A stretch of 64,000 nt of DNA from Gordonia sp. KTR9 (lineage in GTDB: Bacteria > Actinomycetota > Actinomycetes > Mycobacteriales > Mycobacteriaceae), in NCBI RefSeq assembly GCF_000143885.2, contig NC_018581.1:744001-808000 (forward strand). Reading direction: 5' to 3'. This document shows positions 8,331 to 16,746 of the stretch, one piece after another. Under the pieces are notes generated by a model that saw nothing but the letters and a program-made list of their open reading frames with translations, was not told the origin of the DNA and did not search any database. Each line of letters starts with the position of its first letter. Position 1 is the stretch's first letter. The position numbers and the translations under genes were made by a program.

Positions 8331-8362
8331 AACCGCCCCGCGACTCGCGTCGCGGGGCGGTT
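8331..8362 (+). terminator. intrinsic terminator after small-peptide gene 2
   Basis: A perfect 14-bp GC-rich stem (8331-8344 with 8349-8362) closes a 4-nt TCGC loop. The following bases (CGCTGTG) are not a strong T-tract, but the stem is very stable. It also lies 17 nt past the stop of the convergent purU gene and could act on both strands. Confidence 0.75.
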
Positions 8363-8378
8363 CGCTGTGTCGGGGAAC

Positions 8379-9281
8379 TCAGGTGAAGACGACGGTCTTG
8401 CGTCCGTGGACCAGAACACGATCCTCGAGGTGCCACCGCAGGCCGCGGCTGAGCACCAGGGTCTCGATGTCGCGGCCCTGGCGGACCATGTCGGCGACCG
8501 AGTCGCTGTGGTCGACGCGGATGACGTCTTGTTCGATGATGGGGCCGGCGTCGAGGTCGGCGGTGACGTAATGGCAGGTGGCACCGATCAGCTTCACCCC
8601 GCGCGCGAAGGCCTGATGGTAGGGCCGGGCGCCGATGAAGCTGGGCAGGAAGCTGTGGTGGATGTTGAGGGCGCGGCCGGCCCAGGCATCACACAACTGC
8701 GGCGGCAGGATCTGCATGAAGCGCGCCAGCACGACTGCGTCGGGTTCGTAGCCCTCGACGATCCGGCCCACTTCGGCAAAGGCCTCGGCCTTGCGTTCGC
8801 CCCCGAACGGCACGTGGTGGAACGGGACGCCGAAACGGGTGGCCAGGTCCTCCAATTCGCGATGGTTGCCGACGACGGCCCGGATCGCTGCCGGGAGTTC
8901 GCCTCGGTGAGCACGGCCGAGAAGGTCGATGAGGCAATGGCTCTCCTTGCTCACCAGCAGGACCACGGACTTGGTCTCCCGCGAATCGGTGAGGTGCCAG
9001 TCGGTCTCGGGCCCGAGTTCGGCGGCGACCTCCGAGGCGAAGCGCGCGCGCAGTTGCTCCGCGGTCGACGACACCGAATCCGCGCGAATCGCCTGACGGG
9101 TGAAGAACCAGCCGGTCTCCTCGTCGGAGTGGTAGGCAGCCTCGGTGATCCAGCCGCCGACGTCGGTGAGGAAGGTCGAGATCCGGGCCACGATGCCGGT
9201 GCGGTCGGGGCAGCCGAGCGTCAGCACATAGCGGTGCTCGGTCTGATCTGCCTGGGTCTGGGTCGTCTGTCCGGGGGCCAC
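8379..9281 (-). CDS. purU: formyltetrahydrofolate deformylase (PurU)
   Basis: I start at GTG 9281; the frame is open further upstream but that part is antisense to deoC. The ~300-aa enzyme hydrolyses 10-formyl-THF to formate and THF, balancing one-carbon pools and supplying formate for purine synthesis. Seen: an N-terminal ACT domain ([20 protein letters not shown], about residues 16-95) and a C-terminal formyltransferase-like domain. The catalytic cluster is [11 protein letters not shown] (Asn/His near 203-207) and [10 protein letters not shown] (Asp near 242). It is divergent from deoC with 27 nt between starts. All catalytic residues are present. Confidence 0.95.
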   Translation of the reverse strand: MAPGQTTQTQADQTEHRYVLTLGCPDRTGIVARISTFLTDVGGWITEAAYHSDEETGWFFTRQAIRADSVSSTAEQLRARFASEVAAELGPETDWHLTDSRETKSVVLLVSKESHCLIDLLGRAHRGELPAAIRAVVGNHRELEDLATRFGVPFHHVPFGGERKAEAFAEVGRIVEGYEPDAVVLARFMQILPPQLCDAWAGRALNIHHSFLPSFIGARPYHQAFARGVKLIGATCHYVTADLDAGPIIEQDVIRVDHSDSVADMVRQGRDIETLVLSRGLRWHLEDRVLVHGRKTVVFT

Positions 9282-9308
9282 GACAGTCAGTGTGCCAAGC
9301 TCGTCGGT

Positions 9309-9986
9309 GTGACGAACAAGGACCTGCGCCGCGGCGACGTCGCCGCCATCATCGACCACACGTTGCTGAAGCCGGAGGCGACCCGCGCCGACGCGGAGGC
9401 CACGGTCGCCGATGCCGCGCGGCTCGGGGTGTTCGCCGTCTGCCTGTCCCCGTCGATGCTCCCGATCGACACCGGGGAACTGCGGACCTGCGTCGTGGCC
9501 GGGTTCCCGTCGGGAAAGCACCATTCGCTGGTCAAGGCGGCCGAGGCGCGTCTGGCCGTCGACTCCGGTGCGGACGAGGTCGACATGGTGATCGATGTCG
9601 GGGCGGCCGTCGACGGTCGGTTCGACGAGGTGTTCGCCGACGTCCTCACCGTCCGTGAGGCCGTCGGGGACGACACCCTCCTGAAGGTGATCATCGAATC
9701 GGCTGCGCTGTTGGAACTCGCCGGACCGGAGACCGTCACCGAGGTGTGCCGCCGCGCCGAACGGGCCGGTGCGTCGATGGTGAAGACGTCGACCGGGTTC
9801 CATCCGGCGGGCGGTGCGAGCGTCGAGGCGGTGCAACTGATGCGGGCCGCGGTGAGCGATCGCATGGGGGTGAAGGCGAGTGGCGGAATCCGGACCGCCG
9901 CATTCGCCGCCGAGCTCATCGCGGCCGGTGCGACCCGGCTCGGTCTGTCCGCGTCGGCCGCCGTACTCGACGGTTTCCCCGAATAG
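9309..9986 (+). CDS. deoC: deoxyribose-phosphate aldolase (DeoC)
   Basis: GTG 9309 gives a 225-aa enzyme that splits 2-deoxyribose 5-phosphate into acetaldehyde and glyceraldehyde 3-phosphate in nucleoside salvage. Seen: [11 protein letters not shown] near the start, [11 protein letters not shown] in the middle, the Schiff-base lysine in [11 protein letters not shown] near residue 159, and the second conserved lysine in VKASGGIRT near 189. Length is typical. The start region is only 27 nt from the divergent purU start, so the promoters must overlap. Converges on the flavoprotein gene at 10020. Confidence 0.95.
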   Translation: MTNKDLRRGDVAAIIDHTLLKPEATRADAEATVADAARLGVFAVCLSPSMLPIDTGELRTCVVAGFPSGKHHSLVKAAEARLAVDSGADEVDMVIDVGAAVDGRFDEVFADVLTVREAVGDDTLLKVIIESAALLELAGPETVTEVCRRAERAGASMVKTSTGFHPAGGASVEAVQLMRAAVSDRMGVKASGGIRTAAFAAELIAAGATRLGLSASAAVLDGFPE

Positions 9987-10019
9987 GCGGCCGACGACGC
10001 CCGGCACGGTGGTCGTCCG

Positions 10020-11003
10020 TCACGCCGGGGCGGAGGCCTTGGCGTGGAGGTCGGCCATCACCAGTCCGGCGTTGACCGCGGCACCGGCGGAGACGCCCTC
10101 ACCCATGGCCACGGTCACCATCGCATTCATCGTGGTGGTGTTGCCGACCGCCCACACGCCCGGCAGCTCGGTCTCACCCATCGGGCCGGTCCCGACCACG
10201 CCGCCCATGCCCATCGGGCCGTCGACGAGGCTGCCACCGAGGCGCTCGTACAGTTCACCGCGGACCATGAACCTCGGTGAGACGACCACCGCGTCGGCCT
10301 CGACCACGGTGCCATCGGTCAGTTGGACGCCGTCGAGGCGGGTCGCCCCGTCCCGCTCCCGCGTCCGGACGCGTTCGACGCGGGCGTCCACGACGTCGAT
10401 GCCGGTGGCCGCGAGATGCTCACGATCGTCCGCCGACAAGGCGGCAGGGTCATGCGCGATCACCGTGACATGCTCGCTGAGCTGGCGGAACATGAGCGCC
10501 TGATGCGCCGACATCGGGCTCGTCGCGATCTGGACGATACGGGTCCCGCGCACCTCGTAGCCGTGGCAGTACGGACAGTGCAGCACGTCGTGACCCCACA
10601 GTTCGGCGACCCCGGGGAGGTCGGGGAGTTCGTCGACCAGCCCGGTCGCCAGGATGAGGTGGCGCGCCGCGACGACCTCGCCCGAGGAGAGACGCAGCGT
10701 GAAGTCGTCGATGGCGCCGGCGGCGTCGACGACGGTGTCCGACCGGATCTCGGCCCCGTACCCGGTCGCCTCCGCGCGCCCGCGGGCGAGCAGGTCGAGG
10801 GGCGAGGTCCCGTCTTGCCCCAGCACGTTGTGCGCTCCGGCGGCGGGTGCATTGCGCGGTTGCCCCGCGTCGATGACCACGACCTTGCGCAAGGACCGCG
10901 CCAGGATCGTCGCGGCACTGAGGCCGGCAGCTCCGCCGCCCACGATGGCGACGTCGTATCCGCTTGTGGTGGAATTCTTTCCGGTTGTGACGGGGGTGGT
11001 CAT
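10020..11003 (-). CDS. thioredoxin-reductase-like FAD/NAD(P) oxidoreductase
   Basis: A 327-aa two-dinucleotide-fold flavoprotein. Seen: FAD motif VAIVGGGAAGLSAATILA at 18-35, redox-type motif CPYC at 143-146 followed by HGYEVRG, and the C-terminal FAD motif ending VWAVGNTTTMNAMVTVAMGEG. The CPYCHGYE arrangement is that of the thioredoxin reductase-like group often paired with methyltransferases or XRE regulators in actinomycetes, rather than canonical TrxB (usually CATC). It may oxidise a dithiol or reduce a small disulfide. Its ATG overlaps the stop of the upstream methyltransferase by 4 nt, so both are in one operon, read away from the XRE-cupin regulator. Confidence 0.88.
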   Translation of the reverse strand: MTTPVTTGKNSTTSGYDVAIVGGGAAGLSAATILARSLRKVVVIDAGQPRNAPAAGAHNVLGQDGTSPLDLLARGRAEATGYGAEIRSDTVVDAAGAIDDFTLRLSSGEVVAARHLILATGLVDELPDLPGVAELWGHDVLHCPYCHGYEVRGTRIVQIATSPMSAHQALMFRQLSEHVTVIAHDPAALSADDREHLAATGIDVVDARVERVRTRERDGATRLDGVQLTDGTVVEADAVVVSPRFMVRGELYERLGGSLVDGPMGMGGVVGTGPMGETELPGVWAVGNTTTMNAMVTVAMGEGVSAGAAVNAGLVMADLHAKASAPA

Positions 11004-11917
11004 CGTTGCTCGCTCTCGGGAGTGGGGATTGCGGTGGTGCGCGGGCGGGCGATCCAGAGGAGCCGCCCGGCGGACAGGGTCAGGTCGTCGAGGCGACGCT
11101 GTGCGTCGGAGTCGGAATCGGCGGTCAGGTCATCGAGGCGGGTCAGGTCGGCGGGGTCGAGGGTCTCGGCCAAGCGCAGCCGGAACTGGGTGAACCAGTG
11201 CCGTGCGTACCGCGCCACCGACTGACCGGGATCGTTGCGCTCGACCCGGAGGGTCTCGACACGGAGCACGTCGTACCCGGCGGCGTCGAACGCGTCGGTC
11301 CAGTCCACGAGCGCCTCCCACCCGGCTTCGGTCGCCGCGGTCTCGCACCGCTCCTGCAGGGCCCGCAGCTCGGCGTCCTCGTGGGCGGGAAGGAAGCGCG
11401 GGACGCCCGCCATCTCGGTGATCACGACGATCCCGTCCGGGGCGAGCGTGGTCGCGGCCTCCCGTAACAGGCGTTGCGGTTCGGCGACGTGGTGCAGCGA
11501 CATGGCCGCCCAGACGACGTCCGGTGACCCGAGGGGCGGTAGCCCGTCGTCGAGATCGGCGACGACGGCGGTCACCCGATCGGCGAAACCGCCCGCTCGC
11601 GCACGACGTTCGACGAGCGCGACCATGTCGGGCGAACCGTCGACGGCGATGATCTGCGCCTGCGGGAAGTGGCGCGCGAGCGCCTCGGTGCCGGTCCCGG
11701 TGCCGGCGCCCAGATCGGCGATGCGCGCGGGCGCGTGTGTCGACGACTCCTCGATCAGGCGCGCTGCGTCGTCCAGGTAATCGGCCATGAGTTCGGCGTC
11801 GAGGTCGAGGACTGCGGCGAGCCGGGCGTGGTCGGCGTGGTCGTGGATGTGATCGCCGGCGTGGCCCGCGTGCGCGTGACGGTCGCCGACCGGGTGGTGA
11901 TGGTGGGTGCTGGTCAT
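11000..11917 (-). CDS. SAM-dependent methyltransferase with His-rich N-terminus
   Basis: A 305-aa class I methyltransferase. Motif I is RIADLGAGTGTGTEAL near residue 65; the acidic residue after strand 2 is in IIAVDGSPDMV; motif post-I is VVADLDDGLPPL; and VVITEMAGVPRF matches motif III. The first 32 residues contain 11 histidines (for example HHHH at 5-8, HIHDH at 23-27), a likely metal-binding tail. First in an operon with the flavoprotein, divergent from the XRE-cupin gene. The metal-binding tail and redox partner suggest a role in metal/metalloid or thiol methylation; this is inference. Confidence 0.88.
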   Translation of the reverse strand: MTSTHHHHPVGDRHAHAGHAGDHIHDHADHARLAAVLDLDAELMADYLDDAARLIEESSTHAPARIADLGAGTGTGTEALARHFPQAQIIAVDGSPDMVALVERRARAGGFADRVTAVVADLDDGLPPLGSPDVVWAAMSLHHVAEPQRLLREAATTLAPDGIVVITEMAGVPRFLPAHEDAELRALQERCETAATEAGWEALVDWTDAFDAAGYDVLRVETLRVERNDPGQSVARYARHWFTQFRLRLAETLDPADLTRLDDLTADSDSDAQRRLDDLTLSAGRLLWIARPRTTAIPTPESEQR

Positions 11918-11937
11918 GTCTTCACGGTAGCGGCGTC

Positions 11938-11964
11938 ATGCCCCGATGGCATACTATCTTGCCA
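11938..11964. promoter_or_regulatory. overlapping inverted repeats between MTase and XRE genes
   Basis: The 47-nt spacer between divergent starts holds ATGCC-N5-GGCAT (11938-11952) overlapping TGGCA-N8-TGCCA (11947-11964), immediately before ATG 11965. This is a likely operator through which the XRE-cupin protein could control both directions. Confidence 0.4.
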
Positions 11965-12576
11965 ATGACGCAAGAACTCGATGCTGTCGTCCGCCAGCGC
12001 ATTCGCGGACTCCGGATCGCGAGGGGCTGGACACTCGATGCCCTCGCCGCCCGGTGCTACCTGTCGCCGTCCACCCTCAGCCGGATCGAGACCGGGCACC
12101 GGCGGGTGGCGCTCGACCAGCTCGTGCCGATCGCCCGCGCGCTGGGCACGACCCTTGACCAGCTGGTCGAACCCGCCGATGACACCGATGTCGTGATCCG
12201 GCCCCAGCCGCACACGGTGGAGGGGATGACGATGTGGCTGCTCTCGCGCGAGAACGCGCCGCAGGGCGTGACCGTCGCCAAGATGCGCTTCGACCGTGAG
12301 CAACCCGTCGGTGAGCTGCGTGTTCACCCCGGCTACGAGTGGTTCACGGTGTTGTCGGGAACGGTGAAGCTGTGGCTGGGCGACCGCACCGTCCTCGTAC
12401 CCGAGGGCGACGCCGCGGAGTTCTCGACGATGATCCCGCACGCGATCTGCTCGTACGAGGGTCCGGCGGAGGTGCTGTCGATGATGGACCATGCCGGCGA
12501 GCGGGCCCACCTGCCGTCCGTGCGGACCGGCACCGCGGCGCGCGACGCCGACGCCGCGGGCACCCCGGGCGCCTGA
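11965..12576 (+). CDS. XRE-family regulator with C-terminal cupin sensor
   Basis: I use ATG 11965 (MTQELDAVVRQRI); an upstream in-frame ATG at 11938 would place the start inside the inverted repeat. The 203-aa protein has a helix-turn-helix at about residues 8-62 (LRIARGWTLDALAARCYLSPSTLSRIETGHR) and a cupin at about 95-180. The cupin includes HPGYEWFTVLSGTVKLWLGD and the second barrel motif VLVPEGDAAEFSTMIPHAI. Such regulators sense a small metabolite in the cupin pocket. Being divergent from the methyltransferase/flavoprotein operon across a palindromic spacer, it is the probable local regulator of that operon and of itself. Confidence 0.88.
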   Translation: MTQELDAVVRQRIRGLRIARGWTLDALAARCYLSPSTLSRIETGHRRVALDQLVPIARALGTTLDQLVEPADDTDVVIRPQPHTVEGMTMWLLSRENAPQGVTVAKMRFDREQPVGELRVHPGYEWFTVLSGTVKLWLGDRTVLVPEGDAAEFSTMIPHAICSYEGPAEVLSMMDHAGERAHLPSVRTGTAARDADAAGTPGA

Positions 12577-12633
12577 CCCCGCGGCCCGCACACCACCGAT
12601 GCGAGGCGCCGCATCGGTACTGTTGTTGCGGTG

Positions 12634-13890
12634 ATGACTCCTCAGACCTCGGTGAACCGACGCTCCGTGCTCGCCGCGGCCGGGGTCGGGGCGCTCGGGG
12701 TCGCGGTGGCGGCCTGCTCGGGCTCCGGCCTCGGCCCCGGTGAGGACACGCCGGCCGATCCCCCGGTCCGCCTGACCTTCACCCCCGCTCTCGACGCCGA
12801 ACCGGCCGGCCCGACGACCGAGTTCTCGGTGAAGGCCACCGACGGGTTCCTCAATCCCGACGTGAAACTGACCAACCCGCGCGGAGTCGTGGTGAAGGGG
12901 CAGCTGTCGGCGGACCGGACGAGCTACACGATCGGCGAGCCGCTCGGCTACGGCACCGAATACACCTGGAGCGGAACGGCGGTGGGTCTCGATCGCAAGG
13001 TCGTGCCGGTCGCCGGGACGTTCACCACCCTGACACCGTCGAGTCAGGTGAACGTCGTCGTCAACATCGGCGACGGGCAGGAGGTCGGCATCGCGGCGCC
13101 GATCATCCTGAAGTTCGACGGCACGGTCGAGGACAAAGAGGCCGTCGAACGTGCGCTGACGGTCACCACCACTCCGCCGACCGAGGGGTCGTGGGCGTGG
13201 CTCGGCGAGGACAACGGCTCCCGCGTGCACTGGCGGCCGCGCGAGTACTTCGCCCCCGGCACCAAGGTCAGCATGGTCGCCAAGCTCTACGGGCTCGACC
13301 ACGGCGGCGGGGCCTACGGGGCGGCCGATGTGACCAGCGATTTCTCCATCGGGCGCGCGCAGGTGGTGAAGGCCGAGGAGTCCTCGCACCGGATCGTCGT
13401 GCTCCGCGACGGCGTCGAGCTGATGGCCCTGCCGTGCAGTTACGGCGGCGGCGATCTCGACCGCAACGTCACCCGCTCCGGCATCCACGTGGTGACCGAG
13501 AAGTACGAAGAGTTCTTCATGAGCAACCCGGCCGCGGGCTACTTCAACATCAGGGAACGCTGGGCCGTGCGGATCTCCAACAACGGCGAGTTCATCCACG
13601 CCAACCCCGCGACCGTGAACGTCCAGGGTTCGGCCAACGTCACCAACGGGTGCATCAACCTGTCCGAGTCCGACGCCGAACGCTACTTCGGGGTCGCGGT
13701 GTACGGCGACCCGGTGGAGGTCACCGGGACACGGATCGCGTTGTCGGAGGCCGACGGCGACATCTACGACTGGATCTACGACTGGGAGACGTGGCAGGGG
13801 ATGTCCGCCGTCAAGGGTGAGGTCCGGGAGACCTCGGTCCCTGCGACGCCGAGCGGGGCGCCCACCTCGAATGCGCCGGCGCCGCGCTGA
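12634..13890 (+). CDS. L,D-transpeptidase lipoprotein
   Basis: GTG 12631 and ATG 12634 are adjacent possible starts. The 418-aa protein begins [22 protein letters not shown], a lipobox with Cys28 preceded by a twin arginine, so export by Tat or Sec and lipid anchoring is expected. Two Ig-like domains follow (about residues 45-240), then the YkuD catalytic domain: [14 protein letters not shown] and VTNGCINLS with the catalytic Cys near 340. This enzyme class makes 3-3 crosslinks in peptidoglycan of mycobacteria and relatives, as Ldt paralogues do, and is carbapenem-sensitive. Complete and undamaged. Confidence 0.95.
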   Translation: MTPQTSVNRRSVLAAAGVGALGVAVAACSGSGLGPGEDTPADPPVRLTFTPALDAEPAGPTTEFSVKATDGFLNPDVKLTNPRGVVVKGQLSADRTSYTIGEPLGYGTEYTWSGTAVGLDRKVVPVAGTFTTLTPSSQVNVVVNIGDGQEVGIAAPIILKFDGTVEDKEAVERALTVTTTPPTEGSWAWLGEDNGSRVHWRPREYFAPGTKVSMVAKLYGLDHGGGAYGAADVTSDFSIGRAQVVKAEESSHRIVVLRDGVELMALPCSYGGGDLDRNVTRSGIHVVTEKYEEFFMSNPAAGYFNIRERWAVRISNNGEFIHANPATVNVQGSANVTNGCINLSESDAERYFGVAVYGDPVEVTGTRIALSEADGDIYDWIYDWETWQGMSAVKGEVRETSVPATPSGAPTSNAPAPR

Positions 13891-13895
13891 CCGCA

Positions 13896-14660
13896 CTACC
13901 CCGTCTTGATGTTCCTCCGGGCCGAGGCCTGGTCGCGCGGCTTGAGGATGATCTGATCCAGATTGACGTGGGGCGGGCGGGACGCGACGAACCCGATGAC
14001 CTCGGCCACGTCCTCGGCGACCAGCGGCGTGAGCCCCGCGTAGACCGCGTCGGCGCGTTCCCGATCGCCCTCGAAACGGACGAGTGAGAAGTCGGTCTCG
14101 ACCATGCCCGGGGCGATCTCGGTGAGCCGTACCGGCTTCCCGAGGAGTTCATAGCGCAGCGTCCGGTGGGCGACGCCCTGGGCGTGCTTCGCCGACGTGT
14201 ACCCGGCGCCGTTGTCGTAGGCCTCGAACGCCGCGATCGACGTGACCGAGACGATCAGACCGTCACCCGAGGCGACGAGTGAGGGGAGCAGGGCCTTGGT
14301 GACCCGCAGACTGCCCAGGACGTTGGTCTCCCACATCCAGCGCCAGTCGTCGAGGTCGGCGGTCGCGACCGGGTCCAGGCCCTTCGCGCCGCCGGCGTTG
14401 TTCACGAGCACGTTCACCGTGTCGAGCCCGGCGACGAACGCCGCGACGGACTCGTCGTCGGTGACGTCGAGTTGTCTTCCCGTGCCGCCGATCTCGTCGG
14501 CGAGTGCCGTCACCCGATCGAGCCGGCGGGCGCCGAGCACCACGTGGTAACCCTGCGTGGCGAGCTGCCGCGCGGTGGCCGCGCCGATACCCGAACTCGC
14601 GCCGGTGACCACGGCGATCGGTCGGCTGTCCGTCGACTGAGGGGCAGTGTCGGTGCTCAT
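13896..14660 (-). CDS. short-chain dehydrogenase/reductase
   Basis: A 254-aa SDR of the NADP-preferring YdfG type. Cofactor motif TGASSGIG is at 19-26 with ARR at 44-46, which favours NADP. NNAGG is at 87-91, and the catalytic Ser141, Tyr154 and Lys158 (YTSAK) are all present. Overall closest in style to serine/3-hydroxy acid dehydrogenases, but the substrate cannot be set from the sequence. It converges on the transpeptidase gene (5-nt gap) and is divergent from the ROK gene (86-nt spacer). Confidence 0.9.
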   Translation of the reverse strand: MSTDTAPQSTDSRPIAVVTGASSGIGAATARQLATQGYHVVLGARRLDRVTALADEIGGTGRQLDVTDDESVAAFVAGLDTVNVLVNNAGGAKGLDPVATADLDDWRWMWETNVLGSLRVTKALLPSLVASGDGLIVSVTSIAAFEAYDNGAGYTSAKHAQGVAHRTLRYELLGKPVRLTEIAPGMVETDFSLVRFEGDRERADAVYAGLTPLVAEDVAEVIGFVASRPPHVNLDQIILKPRDQASARRNIKTG

Positions 14661-14746
14661 GGGCTCAACCTTACGGATGCCCGCAAGGCCGCCGCGCAGC
14701 CCGTCGGCACGCCTCGGCGACCCCGCGGCGCTGCTACATTCATCGC

Positions 14747-15874
14747 ATGCGTGGGGGAGTCATCCCGGCGGCGCTGCAACTGACCTCCACCCCGGCGGCG
14801 GCGGTCCTGCACGCGATCCGGGTCGGTGGGCCGGTGACCCGGGATCAGCTCGCGTCGACGACGGGCCTGTCGCCGGCCACCATCAACCGTCAGGTGCACG
14901 CACTCGCCGCTCATGGCCTCATCGTCGAACGACCCGACCTGGCGGGGCCGAAATCGATTGGCAGACCGAAGAATCCGCTGACCCTCGACCGTGACTCGCT
15001 GTGTGTTGCCGGGATGCACATCGGTGCACGGCGAACCGTGCTCGCCATCGCCGACCTCGGCGGACGAACGTTGCACAGCCATGCGGTGCTCACGCCGACC
15101 GGTGACCAGGAGGACGCCCTGCGGCACCTCTGCGCACTGCTCGCCGAACTCGCCGCACGCTTCAGCGGGCGTCGGGTGCTGTGGGGTGGCGTCGCCGTCG
15201 GCGGTGCGGTCGACGCCGAGACCGGTGTGGTGAATCATCGGGTCCTGGGCTGGCATCAACTCAGCGTGGGCGCAACACTTGCCGAACACCTCGACACCCC
15301 GGTGTCGGTGTGCGAGCACGTCGAGGCGATGGCCGCCGCCGAGCTGCTGCTGACCCACCCGCGTGACGACGGGGGCTCCGGGTTGTTCTTCTACGCACGT
15401 GAAACAGCAGGGATGGCAATGACTCTCGACGGCCGGGTGCATGTGCCGGAACGCGGGGCGGGCACCATCGCCCACCTGCCGGTCACGGCGCCCGTGCTCG
15501 CGCCGGGACTCACCCGGGTCCGATTGCAGAACGTCATCGGCGACGACGCCGCGGAGGCGGCGGCCCGTCGTCTCGGGATCAGTCCCACGTCGCCCCGGAT
15601 CGTCGACGAACGCGCCCGCGTCCTCGGTGAGTCGGTCGCGCTCATCCGGGACGTGATCAATCCCGACGCCATCGTCGTCGCCGGCGACGCGTTCGCCGCG
15701 CACCCGCACGGGCTCGCGCCGGTGCAGGCGGCCTTCGACGAAGCCACGACGCTCACGTGGCCGCTGGAGATCGCGCCCTCGAGGTTCGGTGTGCGGGTGC
15801 AGGAGAGCGCGGCGATCGTGGTGGCGCTCAGTGTCATCTACGCGGATCCGGTCGCGGCGATGGCGACCTTGTGA
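14747..15874 (+). CDS. ROK-family transcriptional regulator
   Basis: A 375-aa protein with an N-terminal winged helix (about 15-65: VTRDQLASTTGLSPATINRQVHAL) and a C-terminal ROK sugar-kinase-like domain (about 80-370). The ROK domain starts with a phosphate-loop-like strand (GMHIGARRTVLAIADLGG) and has the VSVCEHVEAMAAAEL segment. The cysteine-rich zinc motif typical of many ROK proteins (CxCGxxGC) is not present. The HTH makes it a regulator (NagC/Mlc/XylR type) responding to a sugar or sugar phosphate. No sugar genes are adjacent, so the regulon is elsewhere. Confidence 0.88.
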   Translation: MRGGVIPAALQLTSTPAAAVLHAIRVGGPVTRDQLASTTGLSPATINRQVHALAAHGLIVERPDLAGPKSIGRPKNPLTLDRDSLCVAGMHIGARRTVLAIADLGGRTLHSHAVLTPTGDQEDALRHLCALLAELAARFSGRRVLWGGVAVGGAVDAETGVVNHRVLGWHQLSVGATLAEHLDTPVSVCEHVEAMAAAELLLTHPRDDGGSGLFFYARETAGMAMTLDGRVHVPERGAGTIAHLPVTAPVLAPGLTRVRLQNVIGDDAAEAAARRLGISPTSPRIVDERARVLGESVALIRDVINPDAIVVAGDAFAAHPHGLAPVQAAFDEATTLTWPLEIAPSRFGVRVQESAAIVVALSVIYADPVAAMATL

Positions 15875-15931
15875 CCGGTCACCCGACCGCCTGCCGCTGC
15901 CGTTGTCGCGCGCATCCCCTACGGTGAGTCC

Positions 15932-16741
15932 ATGACGCTGCCCCGCGATGTGTCCGCACGGCTCGAGGTGCGGGTCGACGACCCCACCGAACTGGAGATG
16001 CAGATCACCGTCGCCCGACTGCCCGGACTCCAACTGGAGGAGGAACTCAAGGTCGAATTCGACGGCCGGTCGGTCACCCCGGAGGAGATGATCGGGCAGC
16101 ACGGCTCCCGCATCCACCGGTTGCAGCTCGAGCGGGGCGTCCTGACCATCGACTACTGGGCGTCGGTGCTCACCCCCGCCGACCCGCTGCCCGTCGACGT
16201 CACCGACCGTTCGACCTATCTCCGTCCGAGCCGATATGCCGAGTGCGACAAGTTCTTCGGGTTCGCGGCAGGTCAGTTCGACTCGTCGCTGCCCGACGGC
16301 GAGATCCTGCGGCAGGTCGCCGCCTACGTGTCGGACCGGCTCAGCTACATCCCCGGCGCGAGTGACCCCATCGACGGTGCCGCCGACACCCTGCTCGCCG
16401 GTGCGGGCGTGTGCCGCGACTATGCGCATCTCGTCGTCGCGCTCCTGCGGGCCCTCAACATCCCGGCGCGGCTCGTCGCGGTCTACGCGCCCGGATGTTC
16501 GCCGATGGATTTCCATGCCGTCGCCGAGGCGATCGTGGACGGCGAATGGGTGTCGGTCGACGCGACCGGACTGGCCCCACGGCAGAGCCTCGTGCGGATC
16601 TCGACCGGCCGCGACGCCGCCGACACCGCATTCCTCGACAACCATCGCGGTTCGATCAACCTCAACTCCTACGAGGTGACGGCGACGGTACGGGGGGACC
16701 TTCCGATCGACGACGGGAATGCGCGCATCCGGATAGGCTGA
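15932..16741 (+). CDS. transglutaminase-like cysteine peptidase family protein
   Basis: A 269-aa protein with an N-terminal strand-rich domain and a transglutaminase core. The Cys-His-Asp triad is visible: Cys near 160 in AGVCRDYAHLVVALLRAL, His near 195 in DFHAVAEA, Asp near 210 in VSVDATGLAPR. Cytoplasmic, with no signal peptide. Transglutaminase-fold enzymes of this bacterial group are usually proteases or amidases rather than crosslinkers. It ends 5 nt before the zinc peptidase gene, so the two are likely co-transcribed and may act on the same substrate. Confidence 0.9.
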   Translation: MTLPRDVSARLEVRVDDPTELEMQITVARLPGLQLEEELKVEFDGRSVTPEEMIGQHGSRIHRLQLERGVLTIDYWASVLTPADPLPVDVTDRSTYLRPSRYAECDKFFGFAAGQFDSSLPDGEILRQVAAYVSDRLSYIPGASDPIDGAADTLLAGAGVCRDYAHLVVALLRALNIPARLVAVYAPGCSPMDFHAVAEAIVDGEWVSVDATGLAPRQSLVRISTGRDAADTAFLDNHRGSINLNSYEVTATVRGDLPIDDGNARIRIG

Positions 16742-16746
16742 GCCGC

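Noticed and set aside
8229..9986. 585-aa fused protein ending in DeoC
   Set aside because: The first 360 codons are antisense to purU; DeoC starts at GTG 9309 with the family N-terminus.
8379..10007. 542-aa fused protein ending in PurU
   Set aside because: The upstream half is antisense to deoC; PurU starts at GTG 9281.
11914..13896. 660-aa minus-strand frame opposite the XRE-cupin and L,D-transpeptidase genes
   Set aside because: Shadow of well-supported plus-strand genes; Arg/Gly/Asp-rich with no domain.
14657..16645. 662-aa minus-strand frame opposite the ROK and transglutaminase genes
   Set aside because: Antisense shadow in GC-rich DNA; the plus-strand genes have complete catalytic or HTH motifs.
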